Shown piece after piece: positions 9,187 to 18,625 of a stretch of DNA of 64,000 nucleotides. The position numbers were made by a program, and so were the translations under genes. The notes below the pieces were generated by a model. That model had not been told where the DNA came from and made no database searches. It worked only from the letters and a program-made list of their open reading frames with translations. This DNA comes from Hyphomicrobiales bacterium (lineage in GTDB: Bacteria > Pseudomonadota > Alphaproteobacteria > Rhizobiales > Rhizobiaceae). The stretch spans positions 177,111 through 241,110 of the forward strand of contig UBMI01000016.1 of the NCBI GenBank assembly GCA_900466475.1. The letters run 5' to 3'. Position 1 is the stretch's first letter, and every line of letters begins with the position of its first letter.

Positions 9187-10380
9187 TCAGTTTGTAAGCA
9201 GGGTAAGAGCTTTGGTTGCTTCCTTTGCAATGCTGGTAAAGGAAGCTACCAGATTTTCCATTGTTTCGGCTTCGTAATAGTTGCCGCCCGGCGAAGCACA
9301 ATATTGGAGCAGTTGCTTGCCTTTGTCCGGAGCCATAAAGGCGACGGTAAAAATCTTGATGCCCGCGAGCTTGGTAGCGTCGCACTGGTCACGAACATTT
9401 TGGTCATATGTCTTTTGCCATACGCCTGTGTTGCCGGTCATTTCGCCATCGGTCATCAGGATAATATAGCGGGATACGATTTTGTTGTCCTTGGTTGCGT
9501 GCGCTTGACTCTCGACATCCGAACCGTCCGAGGCTTTGGCAATTGAAAGAGTCGCTTGCCTCATCGGCTCTGCCGCATCTGTACCGCCGCTTGCGGTAAT
9601 GCTGTTAACATAGGTCGAGGTCGTAGCGGTGCCCCAAACCATGCCACTCATGCTTTTAATCTGGGTCTTTTTCGCATCTTTGTAGATTAGGCCGTTGTTA
9701 TAAGAATACGCACCGGTCCGCACGAGGTTGTGGTCGGGATCGGCGGTGTTCAATGCCGTGAAGAGAGCGCTGGCTGCTTTCTTCAATGCATCGATCTTAA
9801 TGACGTAAGTCTTGCATTTCGTGCCGTCATAGGTGGCGCAAGTTGAGGTTTTGTCGCCCATCGACCCAGATTGGTCGAGCACAAGTTCCATCGAGAGGGC
9901 AGTCTTGGTATCGCTGGTGCCGCTCGAAGTCGAGCTCGAGGCTCCGATATTCATTGTCTTGTAGCCGAGAACGCCGATTAACGGCGTGGTGGGGATCGCA
10001 TAGGAGCTGTTGACCGTTACCTTATAGCTCTTGCTGGTTGCTGTCGTGCTGGTATCGACCTTGACGCTCGTTCCGGCCTTGATGCTGTCCATGGCCGAGG
10101 TATCCAGATAATTGGCCATCTGACCGCTGACGAAATCCTTTGCTATGGTCTCGGCTGCGGCGGCGTTGGTCGCCGTTCCGTTGGCAAGTGCAGTTGCGGC
10201 CGCCAGCGCGCCGGCATCCGTGGCTTCCTGCAGCGTACGTTTGGAGAGGATCGCATTCGAGTAGTCGATCGCCAGGCCCGCAGTGCCGATAAGCACAGGC
10301 AGCAGGATGGCCGTCATGATACCGAAATTGCCGCCACCGTCGCGCCGCAGGCGATCAAAAAGCGAATGCAGGGTGTTCAT
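9187..10380 (-). CDS. TadG-like pilus-locus protein with von Willebrand factor A domain
   Basis: The N-terminus (about residues 15-65) has a charged start, one hydrophobic helix and the motif QEATDAGALAAA, typical of TadE/TadG-like proteins of Flp pilus loci, so the protein is expected to be inner-membrane anchored with a large periplasmic part. From about residue 160 follows a VWA domain with a complete metal-ion site: DQSGS, a Thr in SGGTDAAEP and MTDGEMTG. Such proteins may bind surface ligands or aid pilus assembly; no other tad gene is in this window, so it is an orphan copy. Three starts are close together (GTG 10389, ATG 10383, ATG 10380); 10380 has GGTGG at good distance. Confidence 0.8.
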   Translation of the reverse strand: MNTLHSLFDRLRRDGGGNFGIMTAILLPVLIGTAGLAIDYSNAILSKRTLQEATDAGALAAATALANGTATNAAAAETIAKDFVSGQMANYLDTSAMDSIKAGTSVKVDTSTTATSKSYKVTVNSSYAIPTTPLIGVLGYKTMNIGASSSTSSGTSDTKTALSMELVLDQSGSMGDKTSTCATYDGTKCKTYVIKIDALKKAASALFTALNTADPDHNLVRTGAYSYNNGLIYKDAKKTQIKSMSGMVWGTATTSTYVNSITASGGTDAAEPMRQATLSIAKASDGSDVESQAHATKDNKIVSRYIILMTDGEMTGNTGVWQKTYDQNVRDQCDATKLAGIKIFTVAFMAPDKGKQLLQYCASPGGNYYEAETMENLVASFTSIAKEATKALTLLTN

Positions 10381-10497
10381 CATGTCCACCGGTTCAAAGG
10401 AGCCCTATCAGGCTCTTCATGGACCAGATGACTTTAATGGCCGCTAAAGCCAGTGTGTAAAATTGTCGGCAACTGGCTGTTTTTTCCAGTTTCGGGA

Positions 10498-11385
10498 TTA
10501 TTTGAGCGGAATTACGTCCACTGCCTGCACGGAACGCTGGCTGCCGTAACTCTTGAGCACCCCGATCACGGGAGCGACATCAGCATAGTCGCGGCCATAT
10601 GCGACGACGATATGGTCGGTTCCAGCAGGGATATTGTTGGTGGGATCGAGCTCGATCCAGCCGGCCATCTCGCCGCACCAGACGCGGACCCAGGCATGCA
10701 TGGCATCAGCGCCCTCTAGCCGCTCCTTGCCCGGCGGCGGGATGGTGCGCAGGAAACCGGAGACATAACCGGCGGGAATGCCGAGGCTGCGCAGCGCAAG
10801 GATCATGACATGCGTGAAGTCCTGGCAGACGCCGCGCTTCAACTTGAAGGACTCCAGCGGCGTCGTGTCGACGGTCGTCGCTTCCGGATCGTAAGTGAAA
10901 TCCTTGTTGATGCGGGCGCTAAGCGCATAAGCGATCTGCATGACGGTCAGCGATGGCTGGACACAGGTCTTTGCGTATTCGCTGATCGCCTTGGTTTCCG
11001 TCAGGCGCGGACTGTCGCCAAGGAAATGGTGGGGCGATTCAGGATCGAGCGACCAGATCCCCGAGACCTCGTCCGGCAGATCCGCCAGCAACGGCGAGAA
11101 ATCCGCCGATATGACCTGGCTTTCGACCTGGACGCGGGCCTGCATGCGGATATCGAGCGTTTCATGCGGCGAGCGCAGCAGGAAGGACGTTGCCGGATGC
11201 TGAAAGAAATCGACGAAATGCGACTGTTCGTCCGGCTGCGGCGAAATGCTGATCGAGCCTGCGACAAGCCGCTGACGGTTCGTCAGCGAGAGTGGCATGA
11301 GACGCATGATATGGCGCGCGCCGGATGCCGGCGTGTCGTAGCTGTAGCCCATGTGCAGGGTGAGATCGTAGAGCACGGCCGTCAT
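10498..11385 (-). CDS. Transglutaminase-like protein of the ATP-grasp/alpha-E cluster
   Basis: A 295-residue cytoplasmic protein with an N-terminal beta-rich domain (TLHMGYSYDTPASGARHIMR) and a transglutaminase/protease-like core. The catalytic triad is intact: Cys187 in RGVCQDF, His230 in DAMHAWVRVW and Asp247 in WIELDPTNN. Such enzymes hydrolyse or form amide bonds. Its ATG overlaps the stop of the upstream ATP-grasp gene by four bases (ATGA), so the three genes from 17134 to 10498 form one coupled operon. The substrate is unknown; the family is predicted to act in peptide or peptide-tag metabolism. Confidence 0.88.
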   Translation of the reverse strand: MTAVLYDLTLHMGYSYDTPASGARHIMRLMPLSLTNRQRLVAGSISISPQPDEQSHFVDFFQHPATSFLLRSPHETLDIRMQARVQVESQVISADFSPLLADLPDEVSGIWSLDPESPHHFLGDSPRLTETKAISEYAKTCVQPSLTVMQIAYALSARINKDFTYDPEATTVDTTPLESFKLKRGVCQDFTHVMILALRSLGIPAGYVSGFLRTIPPPGKERLEGADAMHAWVRVWCGEMAGWIELDPTNNIPAGTDHIVVAYGRDYADVAPVIGVLKSYGSQRSVQAVDVIPLK

Positions 11386-13817
11386 CCGAGGTAGGTCTGC
11401 GCCAGGAGATCGGAGAGATGTTCCAACTCGCGTTCGAGCCTGTGATAGACATCACCGTTCATTGTCTCCGGGGTCATGACAGCCAGACCGGAATGCAGCC
11501 GCATCGCCTCGCGGTAGAAGGGCGACATCTGGCCGTTGATGAAGGCGTTCGGAAGCTGTTCGACTTCGCGATGGATCTCGTTCATCTGGAAGAGGATCGA
11601 GCGCGGATTAAGAGGATCGAGCGCCAGAAGATCGGTGACTGTCAGCCGGGCAGTATTAACGTTGTAGCGCCGGCGATGGGTCATGACGCTGTCGCCGATT
11701 TCGAGCAGCATGTCGAGCGCGCCATCGGGTGCTTCCGGGCCGGACATGTGGCCGAGAAGCCGTGTCATATGCAGGCCGCGTTCAATATATCGGCCAAGCG
11801 AGAGAAAGCGCCAGCCGGTGAAGCGGTACATGTTTTCATGCACGAGACCGGCAAAGCCCGCGAGCTTGCGCAGCAGGATGGTCATCGCATGGCTGGCATC
11901 GTCGCCGGCCAGGATGGTCGAGTGGAAGCGGCGGGCGGTCTTGGCGAGATCGTTCAGTGCCAGCCATCCATCCGGCGAGAAGCGGTCACGGATATTGCTC
12001 GCCGAATAGACGGCGCTGTCGATATTGCGCAGCAGCGATTCCGGCACCGGTTCGGTCGTGTCGATATCGACGGCGGCAAGATATTGCGTGACGTCGGCAA
12101 GCAGCGGTTGGCTGGGGTCGGCAGCTTCGGCGTAGCGTCCGTGCCAGGCGCGCAGGATGCGTAGCGCTCCCTCGGCGCGCTCGATATAGCGGCCGAGCCA
12201 GAAGAGGTTGTCGGCCGCACGGCTGGGCAGGCTGCCCGGCATGTTGCGGGTGAAGCTGCCTTCGGCGGGCAGGAGCGTGTGGCGCTCGACCGGCTTGTCG
12301 CTGACGATCCAGACGTCGGCCGCAGCACCGCCGGATTGCATTGCGATCGCGGCGGCATCGTCTCCCGCGCCGATACGGGCAAAGCCGCCGGGCATGATCT
12401 GCCAGCCGTTGGCGGTACGGGCGGCGAATACGCGCAACGACATCGGCCGGGGCGTCAGTTTGCCGTTGACCCAGGCTGGCGTCGTCGAGAGGGTGACGAC
12501 TTCCTGACCGACGAGTTTTGCACCGTCGCTCGTCAGCCAATCCGCAATCGAAGTCTTCGCAGTCGCGCGCAGCGACGAGCCGAGAACGGATTCGCCACTA
12601 TCATCGAAGAAGGGGGCGCGGGAATAGGCAGGGCCGATCACCATCTTTTCGATGTTGGTCGCCACGTGGTCGCGTTCGTCCTTCTGGCCGCACCACCATG
12701 TCGCGATGGAGGGCAGGCGAAGATCCTCGCCCAGTAACTGGCGACAGACGGCGGGCATGAAGGCGAGCAGGGCGCGCGTTTCCAGAACACCGGTGCCGAG
12801 CGCATTGACGATTGTGACGGTTTCGGCGCGCAACGCTTCGACAAGGCCAGGCGTGCCGATATGAGAGTTTTGGTTTAGCTCCAGCGGATCGGCATAGGCG
12901 GAATCGAGACGCCGCCAGAGCACGCCAATCGGCTTCAGGCCGGCGACGGTGCGAACCATGACACGGCCGTTGACGACAGTCAGGTCCTCCCCCTCCAGCA
13001 GCATGAAACCGAGGTAGCGGGCGATATAGGCGTGTTCGTAATAAGTCTCGTTGGCCGGGCCGGGCGTCAGAACCGCGATGCGGTCGTCGCCCGAATGTTT
13101 CATCGTCTGCAGAGCGTCGCGGAAGGCGCCGAAGAAGGAAGCGAGGCGGTGAACCGGTGTTTCGGCATAAACGTCGGAGAAGGATCGCGTGGTCGCCACG
13201 CGGTTTTCAAGCGCGAAGCCCGCGCCGGATGGCGCCTGCGTGCGATCAGCGAGCACCCACCAGTTGCCGTCGGGGCCGCGACCGATTTCGAAGGCGCAGA
13301 AATGCAGATAGTGCCCGGCCGCCGGCTTTACGCCAACCAGAGATCGCTGAAATTCCGGATTGGCGGCGATGAGCGCGGGTGGCAGAATGCCTTCCTCGAC
13401 GAGCTTGTTGTCGCCATAGATATCGGCAACCATCGCTTCGAGGAGATTGGCGCGCTGCACAAGGCCCGCCGAAAGAGCCTGCCATTCGCGCTCGTCGATC
13501 AAAACCGGAATGTGTGAGAGCGGCCAGGCGCGCTCGCCGCTGCCTTTGGCGCCGTAGGCGCGATAGAAGACGCCTGCATCACGCAGGTAGCGGTCGGCGC
13601 GGGCGAAACGCTCGGCCAGATCCCTTTCCGGCATGAGGTTCAGATGGGCGAGGAAACGCTGCCAGACCGGGCGGATTGCGCCGCTGTTGTCCACCATCTC
13701 GTCGGCGATGCCGGGCAAGGGAGCATAGTCGAAGGCCGCATCCGCGTCGGCGCGTTCCTCGATTTCGTCCCTCAATTCCAATGCAGGCTTCTTGCCCATC
13801 AGACCCAGTTTCTTCAA
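11382..13817 (-). CDS. Circularly permuted ATP-grasp protein fused to alpha-E domain
   Basis: An 811-residue fusion. Residues about 85-480 form a circularly permuted ATP-grasp ligase domain (DUF404/DUF407 type; motifs GNWWVLADRTQAPSGAG, VVNGRVMVRTVAG and QNSHIGTPGLVEAL). From about residue 520 an all-helical alpha-E (DUF403) domain starts with RAADNLFWLGRYIERAE, and the motif recurs as FLSLGRYIERGLHMT. ATP-grasp ligases join a carboxylate to an amine using ATP, so this is the probable peptide-bond-forming enzyme of the operon. The frame starts with TTG overlapping the previous stop (TTGA); ATG at 13799 is the alternative. Many bacteria keep the two domains on separate genes. Confidence 0.87.
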   Translation of the reverse strand: MKKLGLMGKKPALELRDEIEERADADAAFDYAPLPGIADEMVDNSGAIRPVWQRFLAHLNLMPERDLAERFARADRYLRDAGVFYRAYGAKGSGERAWPLSHIPVLIDEREWQALSAGLVQRANLLEAMVADIYGDNKLVEEGILPPALIAANPEFQRSLVGVKPAAGHYLHFCAFEIGRGPDGNWWVLADRTQAPSGAGFALENRVATTRSFSDVYAETPVHRLASFFGAFRDALQTMKHSGDDRIAVLTPGPANETYYEHAYIARYLGFMLLEGEDLTVVNGRVMVRTVAGLKPIGVLWRRLDSAYADPLELNQNSHIGTPGLVEALRAETVTIVNALGTGVLETRALLAFMPAVCRQLLGEDLRLPSIATWWCGQKDERDHVATNIEKMVIGPAYSRAPFFDDSGESVLGSSLRATAKTSIADWLTSDGAKLVGQEVVTLSTTPAWVNGKLTPRPMSLRVFAARTANGWQIMPGGFARIGAGDDAAAIAMQSGGAAADVWIVSDKPVERHTLLPAEGSFTRNMPGSLPSRAADNLFWLGRYIERAEGALRILRAWHGRYAEAADPSQPLLADVTQYLAAVDIDTTEPVPESLLRNIDSAVYSASNIRDRFSPDGWLALNDLAKTARRFHSTILAGDDASHAMTILLRKLAGFAGLVHENMYRFTGWRFLSLGRYIERGLHMTRLLGHMSGPEAPDGALDMLLEIGDSVMTHRRRYNVNTARLTVTDLLALDPLNPRSILFQMNEIHREVEQLPNAFINGQMSPFYREAMRLHSGLAVMTPETMNGDVYHRLERELEHLSDLLAQTYLG

Positions 13818-16800
13818 ATTCCAGCGGGTCGCCTCAGATCCAGCGTGAGCGGGAATTCAGGCGAGACCGTCTCGGCGCGCGGAATATAACCGCCCGCCGT
13901 GTGTCCCCACGGTTCGAAGCGGGCGAGGCGGCGCGCTTCCGCCTCGTTGCCGTTGACCGGGAAGGTGTCATAGTTCCGCCCGCCCGGATGGGCAACGTGA
14001 TAGATGCAGCCGCCAATCGAACGTTTCGACCATGTATCATAAATATCAAAAGTCAAAGGCGTATTCACGGGCAGCACGGGATGTAAACCGGAAGCCGGCT
14101 GCCAAGCCTTGAAACGCACGCCTGCGATCGACACGCCAGATGTGCCCGTCGGCGTCAGCGGTACGATGCGCCCGTTGCAGGTGACGGCGTAGCGCGAGGC
14201 ATTGCTGGATTCGAGGCGAACCTGCAGGCGTTCGACGGACGAATCGACGTAGCGCACCGTGCCGCCGACCGCTCCTTGTTCACCCATGACGTGCCAGGGC
14301 TCCAGCGCCTGGCGCAACTCCAGCTTCGAGCCCTCGTATTCGACTTCGCCGCAGAAGGGGAAGCGGAATTCGAGTTGAGCCTTGAACCAGTCGGAGCTGA
14401 GATCGAACCCGTTTTCACGAAGGTCGGAGAGCACATCGAGGAAGTCCTGCCAGACATAGTGCGGCAGCATGAAACGGTCATGCAGTGACGTGCCCCAGCG
14501 CACGAACCGGCCTTCGGCCGGATTCGTCCAGAAGCGGGCGATGAGTGCCCGCACCAGCAATTGCTGGGCGAGCGACATGCGGGCATTCGGCGGCATTTCG
14601 AAGCCACGAAATTCGACGAGGCCGAGGCGGCCGGTCGGGCCGTCGGGTGAGAAGAGCTTGTCGATGCAGATTTCGGCGCGATGGGTATTTCCGGTCACGT
14701 CGATCAGCAGGTTGCGGAACAGGCGATCGACAAGCCAGGGCAGGGGCTGCAGGCCGCGTCCGGGAGCGGGGATCTGCGCCAGCGCGATTTCCAGTTCGTA
14801 GAGACTGTCGTGACGGGCTTCGTCGATGCGTGGCGCCTGGCTGGTCGGGCCGATGAAGAGGCCGGAGAAGAGATAGGAGAGCGACGGATGGCGTTGCCAG
14901 TGCAGCACCAGGCTTTTCAGCAGGTCCGGACGGCGCAGGAACGGACTGTTGTTCGGATTGCTACCGCCGACGACGACGTGATTGCCGCCGCCGGTGCCGG
15001 TGTGGCGGCCGTCGATCATGAATTTATCGGCGCCGAGGCGGCTCTCTCGCGCTTCCTCGTAAATGGCGGTGGTGATGTCCACCGTCTCCTTCCAGGTCGA
15101 GGAAGGGTGAATGTTGACCTCGATGACGCCAGGGTCGGGCGCCACGCGGATGACGTTGATGCGCTCATCCTGTGGCGGCGCGTAGCCTTCGATATGGACG
15201 GCAAGGCCGAGAGCGGCGGCGGCGCGTTCGGTCGAGGCGATGAGATCGAGATAATCTTCGAGCGTCTCGGTTGGTGGCATGAATACGCAGAGGCGGCCAT
15301 CGCGCGGCTCGACGGAAAGGGCGGTACGGATGTGTCCGCCAATTTCGCTGGCCGACTGCGGCATGGTCGGTTGCTGCCCGGTGAAAGGCTGGAAGTGTGC
15401 GGCCTGCAACGCTCTGCCGCTATCTCGTGCGAAATCCGGTAGTCCGGGTCGTTGCACGAAGGGGTCGAGCGGATTGATGTAGGGATATTGCGACGGCGGG
15501 ATATAGGCGAGGGAGTTGAGCGGAAGGCGGTAGCCGACCGGACTGTCGCCCGGCATGAGGAAGATCCGGCCGCGCCGTGTCGACCATTTCTCGCTCGTCC
15601 AGCTGCGACCGGTGGCGCGCGCGTTCCATGCCTGAACGGGCAGAACGTAGCCGGTCGGGCGGGTCAGACCGCGATCGAAGACGCGGGCGATACGGCTGCG
15701 CTCCTCTGCATTCTCCAGCTTGGAGTTCGAAGGATCAACGTTTTCGGGTAGGCTCGCTTCCTTGATCAGCCATTCGGCGGGGTCTTCGAAGGCCGGCGTG
15801 ACATAGTCGGGCGAAAGATCGAGTTCGCCGGCAATCGCAGTCAGCAGCCGGCCGGCATCATCCTCGGTGACCTGATAGTTGCGGCCCTCGGTGGCAACGA
15901 GATTGTCATTCGACCAGATCGGCAGGCCATCTTTGCGCCAGTACAGCGAGAAGGTCCAGCGCGGCAGGCTTTCGCCCGGATACCACTTGCCCTGGCCGTA
16001 GTGCAGGAAGCCATTTGGAGCAAAACGGGCGCGCAGCCGGCGAATCAAGGCATCCGCCTTTTCGCGCTTCGTCGGGCCAACGGCTTCGGTGTTCCATTCA
16101 TCAGACTGGAAATCGTCGATGGAGACAAAGGTTGGTTCGCCACCCATGGTGAGGCGTACATCTTCGGCTTCGAGGATGCGGTCGACCTTTTCGCCAAGCT
16201 CGTTGAGTTGGTCCCAGGCGTCGTCGGAAAAGGGTTTGGTGATGCGCGGATGCTCGGCGACGCGGGCAACCTTCATGTCGAAGGCGAATTCGGTCTCGGC
16301 TTCGCCGAAATAGCCACCCGAAATCGGCGCGGCATTGCGGAAATGCGGGGTGGCGGCAAGCGGGATATGGCTCTCACCGGTCAAGAGGCCCGAGGTCGGG
16401 TCAAGCCCTATCCAGCCGGCGCCGGGAAGATAGACTTCGGCCCAGGCATGAAGGTCGGTAAAATCATATTCCGTGCCGGATGGCCCATCGAGCGCCTTGA
16501 GGTCCGGGGTCAGCTGGATGAGATAACCGGAGACGAAGCGGGTGGCGAGGCCGAGGTGGCGCAATATCTGGACGAGCAGCCAGCTCGTGTCGCGGCAAGA
16601 GCCCTTGGCAGTCTCGAGCGTCTCTTCCGGTGTCTGGACGCCGGCTTCCATGCGGATCACATAGCCGATCTGCTGCTGCAGGCGCATGTTCAGGCCGACG
16701 ACCATGTCGACCGTCTTCTGCTCCGAGCGGTCGAGCGTTTCGAGGAAGGCCCTCAGGCGCGGGCCGGGCTCTTCCGGCTTCATGTATATCGACAGGTCTT

Positions 16801-17134
16801 CGCGGATTGTTTCCGGATAGTCGAAGGGCCACATCGTCGCTTCCTCTTCGACGAAGAAGTCGAAGGGATTGTAAACCGTCATGTCGGCAACGAGATCCAC
16901 CTCGATCTTGAATTCGGTCACCGGGTCGGGGAAGACGAAGCGGGCGAGGTAGTTGCCGTATGGATCCTGCTGCAGGTTCACGAAATGGTTCGACGGCGCG
17001 ACCTTCAGCGAATGGCTCAGGACCCGCGTCTTCGAATGCGAGGCGGGCTTCAGGCGGATGATCTGTGGGCCGAGGCGGACCGGTTTGTCATATTGATAAT
17101 GGGTCAGATGATAGATGCTGGCTTTGATCGACAT
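13814..17134 (-). CDS. Transglutaminase-like / DUF2126 protein
   Basis: A 1106-residue cytoplasmic protein. Residues 1-85 form a transglutaminase N-terminal beta domain; residues about 150-250 hold the core with Cys180 (GSCRDTSW), His229 (DLHAWAEVYL) and Asp245 (WIGLDPTSG). The remaining 800 residues correspond to DUF2126, with conserved stretches such as GKWYPGESLPRW, DGRHTGTGGGNHVVVGG and GLVEFRGFEMPP; the last kind of motif recalls carboxylate-amine ligase folds, an inference. It is the first gene of the three-gene operon and ends in a four-base overlap with the ATP-grasp/alpha-E gene. Two active transglutaminase-like proteins in one operon suggest two separate amide-bond steps. Confidence 0.88.
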   Translation of the reverse strand: MSIKASIYHLTHYQYDKPVRLGPQIIRLKPASHSKTRVLSHSLKVAPSNHFVNLQQDPYGNYLARFVFPDPVTEFKIEVDLVADMTVYNPFDFFVEEEATMWPFDYPETIREDLSIYMKPEEPGPRLRAFLETLDRSEQKTVDMVVGLNMRLQQQIGYVIRMEAGVQTPEETLETAKGSCRDTSWLLVQILRHLGLATRFVSGYLIQLTPDLKALDGPSGTEYDFTDLHAWAEVYLPGAGWIGLDPTSGLLTGESHIPLAATPHFRNAAPISGGYFGEAETEFAFDMKVARVAEHPRITKPFSDDAWDQLNELGEKVDRILEAEDVRLTMGGEPTFVSIDDFQSDEWNTEAVGPTKREKADALIRRLRARFAPNGFLHYGQGKWYPGESLPRWTFSLYWRKDGLPIWSNDNLVATEGRNYQVTEDDAGRLLTAIAGELDLSPDYVTPAFEDPAEWLIKEASLPENVDPSNSKLENAEERSRIARVFDRGLTRPTGYVLPVQAWNARATGRSWTSEKWSTRRGRIFLMPGDSPVGYRLPLNSLAYIPPSQYPYINPLDPFVQRPGLPDFARDSGRALQAAHFQPFTGQQPTMPQSASEIGGHIRTALSVEPRDGRLCVFMPPTETLEDYLDLIASTERAAAALGLAVHIEGYAPPQDERINVIRVAPDPGVIEVNIHPSSTWKETVDITTAIYEEARESRLGADKFMIDGRHTGTGGGNHVVVGGSNPNNSPFLRRPDLLKSLVLHWQRHPSLSYLFSGLFIGPTSQAPRIDEARHDSLYELEIALAQIPAPGRGLQPLPWLVDRLFRNLLIDVTGNTHRAEICIDKLFSPDGPTGRLGLVEFRGFEMPPNARMSLAQQLLVRALIARFWTNPAEGRFVRWGTSLHDRFMLPHYVWQDFLDVLSDLRENGFDLSSDWFKAQLEFRFPFCGEVEYEGSKLELRQALEPWHVMGEQGAVGGTVRYVDSSVERLQVRLESSNASRYAVTCNGRIVPLTPTGTSGVSIAGVRFKAWQPASGLHPVLPVNTPLTFDIYDTWSKRSIGGCIYHVAHPGGRNYDTFPVNGNEAEARRLARFEPWGHTAGGYIPRAETVSPEFPLTLDLRRPAGI

Positions 17135-17242
17135 ATTGCTCTTTTTGTCCGCGCGCCGTTGATCGGCTTAGCTGTTCCCAAAGCCAGTGTGTGCAATGCA
17201 GCGAAAGAATGCAAGGCAGAAAGGTTAACGCGGGGATGACGT

Positions 17243-18625
17243 TCAGGCAGCTCTGTTGAAGGTCACCGACGCCTTCAAGCCCCTGCCGCCGCGGCCGGGG
17301 ATGAGTGTCAGTCTCGCGTTGAAAAGATTGGCGATTTCCTCAACGATCGGCAGGCCGAGACCGGCGCCGGGCGCACCGGATTCATTGCCGCGCGAGAAAC
17401 GCTTTCTGACCGCTTCGAGCTTTTCGGATGGAATGCCTGGGCCGTTGTCCTCGACCTCCAGCCGCACCGTCTCGGCATCTTCAAGGATCCGCACGGTTAC
17501 TTCTGCGCCCTGGCCGGCATAGGCAATGGCGTTGCCGGCAAGATTGCGCAGCATTTCGCCGATCAGCAGTGGTTCGGCGCGGATCATGGCAGGGCCGTCA
17601 CCTTCGAAGCCGAGATCAATGCCGGCTTCGGCAGCCCGCGGGATCTGCTCGCCGGTGATCTCCTGGGCGATGGCGGTGAGATCGATGGCCGAGGCCGTCA
17701 GCGCTTCCTTGGCGGTGGCGGCATCGATCTTGGCCATGAGCAGAAGCTGCGCAAGGATGCGCTCGGCATGGGCGACCGCCTGATCGCCCTTGAGGGCAGC
17801 GTGCTGTGCCTCATCCAGCGAGCTGGAGCGAACGGAGAGGGCAAGCTGCGTGCGGATGATGGCAAGCGGCGTGCGCAGCTGATGGCTGGCATTGCCGGTG
17901 AAATTGCGCAGCGCATCGAGGGCCGATTGCAGGCGCACCATGAAGGAGTTGACGGTATCGACGAGCGGCTGCACCTCGCTCGGCACGGATTGTTCGATCG
18001 GGTGCAGGTCGTCGGGGCTGCGTTCGCCGATAGCGTCGCCAAGCTTGTAGAGCGGTCGCAGTGCCACCGTGACGGAGATCCAGACGATGACGGCAGCACC
18101 GGCAATCATGACAGCAAGACGCAGGGCCGAGCGCACGAGGATCGCCTGGGCGAGCTGACGGCGGGCGATGGTCGTTTCTGCGACGGTGACAACGAACGGC
18201 ACGGAGCGGATGCCGGTCGAGGCGGATCGTCCCAAGGTCGCGACGCGGATCGGCTCGCCACGGAAGATGTCGTCGGCGAAGGCGGCGGTATCGCCCTGCG
18301 TTTCCTTCAATACCGGAAGCGCCTGATATCCGGTGATGAACGTTCCGGGCGGGCCGTCGACACGGTAGAAGACACGGTCCTGCGCTGCCGAGGTGAGCAT
18401 CTCCAGCGCGACATAGGGAATGTCCACCTCGAGCGTGCCGTCTTCGGCGACGACCACGCGTTCGGCAATCGCCAGTGCCGAGCCGGCCAGCACGCGGTCG
18501 GAAACGATATTCGATGTCTGCACGGCCTCGCGCCAGGTATCGGCAAGCGCCAGCGTGCCGATGACAGCGGTCGAGACAAGCAGCCAGAAAAGCAGTCGGC
18601 GCCGGAGCGAATAGGCAGCCGTCAT
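17243..18625 (-). CDS. tctE: TctE-like sensor histidine kinase
   Basis: Inner-membrane sensor of 460 residues. A first membrane helix at about 10-30, a periplasmic 2CSK_N-type sensor domain (about 31-165) and a second helix (about 168-190) precede a HAMP-like linker, a HisKA domain with phospho-acceptor His248 in NASHQLRTPLA and an ATPase domain with DNGPGIP and GAGLGLPIV. The TctE group senses tricarboxylates or other organic acids. It starts inside the end of the tctD-like gene (four-base overlap). The complete tctCBA set 4 kb away and the binding-protein gene at 20143 are the likely targets of this pair. Confidence 0.85.
   Translation of the reverse strand: MTAAYSLRRRLLFWLLVSTAVIGTLALADTWREAVQTSNIVSDRVLAGSALAIAERVVVAEDGTLEVDIPYVALEMLTSAAQDRVFYRVDGPPGTFITGYQALPVLKETQGDTAAFADDIFRGEPIRVATLGRSASTGIRSVPFVVTVAETTIARRQLAQAILVRSALRLAVMIAGAAVIVWISVTVALRPLYKLGDAIGERSPDDLHPIEQSVPSEVQPLVDTVNSFMVRLQSALDALRNFTGNASHQLRTPLAIIRTQLALSVRSSSLDEAQHAALKGDQAVAHAERILAQLLLMAKIDAATAKEALTASAIDLTAIAQEITGEQIPRAAEAGIDLGFEGDGPAMIRAEPLLIGEMLRNLAGNAIAYAGQGAEVTVRILEDAETVRLEVEDNGPGIPSEKLEAVRKRFSRGNESGAPGAGLGLPIVEEIANLFNARLTLIPGRGGRGLKASVTFNRAA

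Noticed and set aside
10390..10497. Anbu proteasome-like peptidase gene next to the ATP-grasp operon
   Set aside because: Looked for because of its known association; the flanks hold only a TadG-like gene and the tct kinase gene, and no HslV-like N-terminal Thr/Ser protein was seen.
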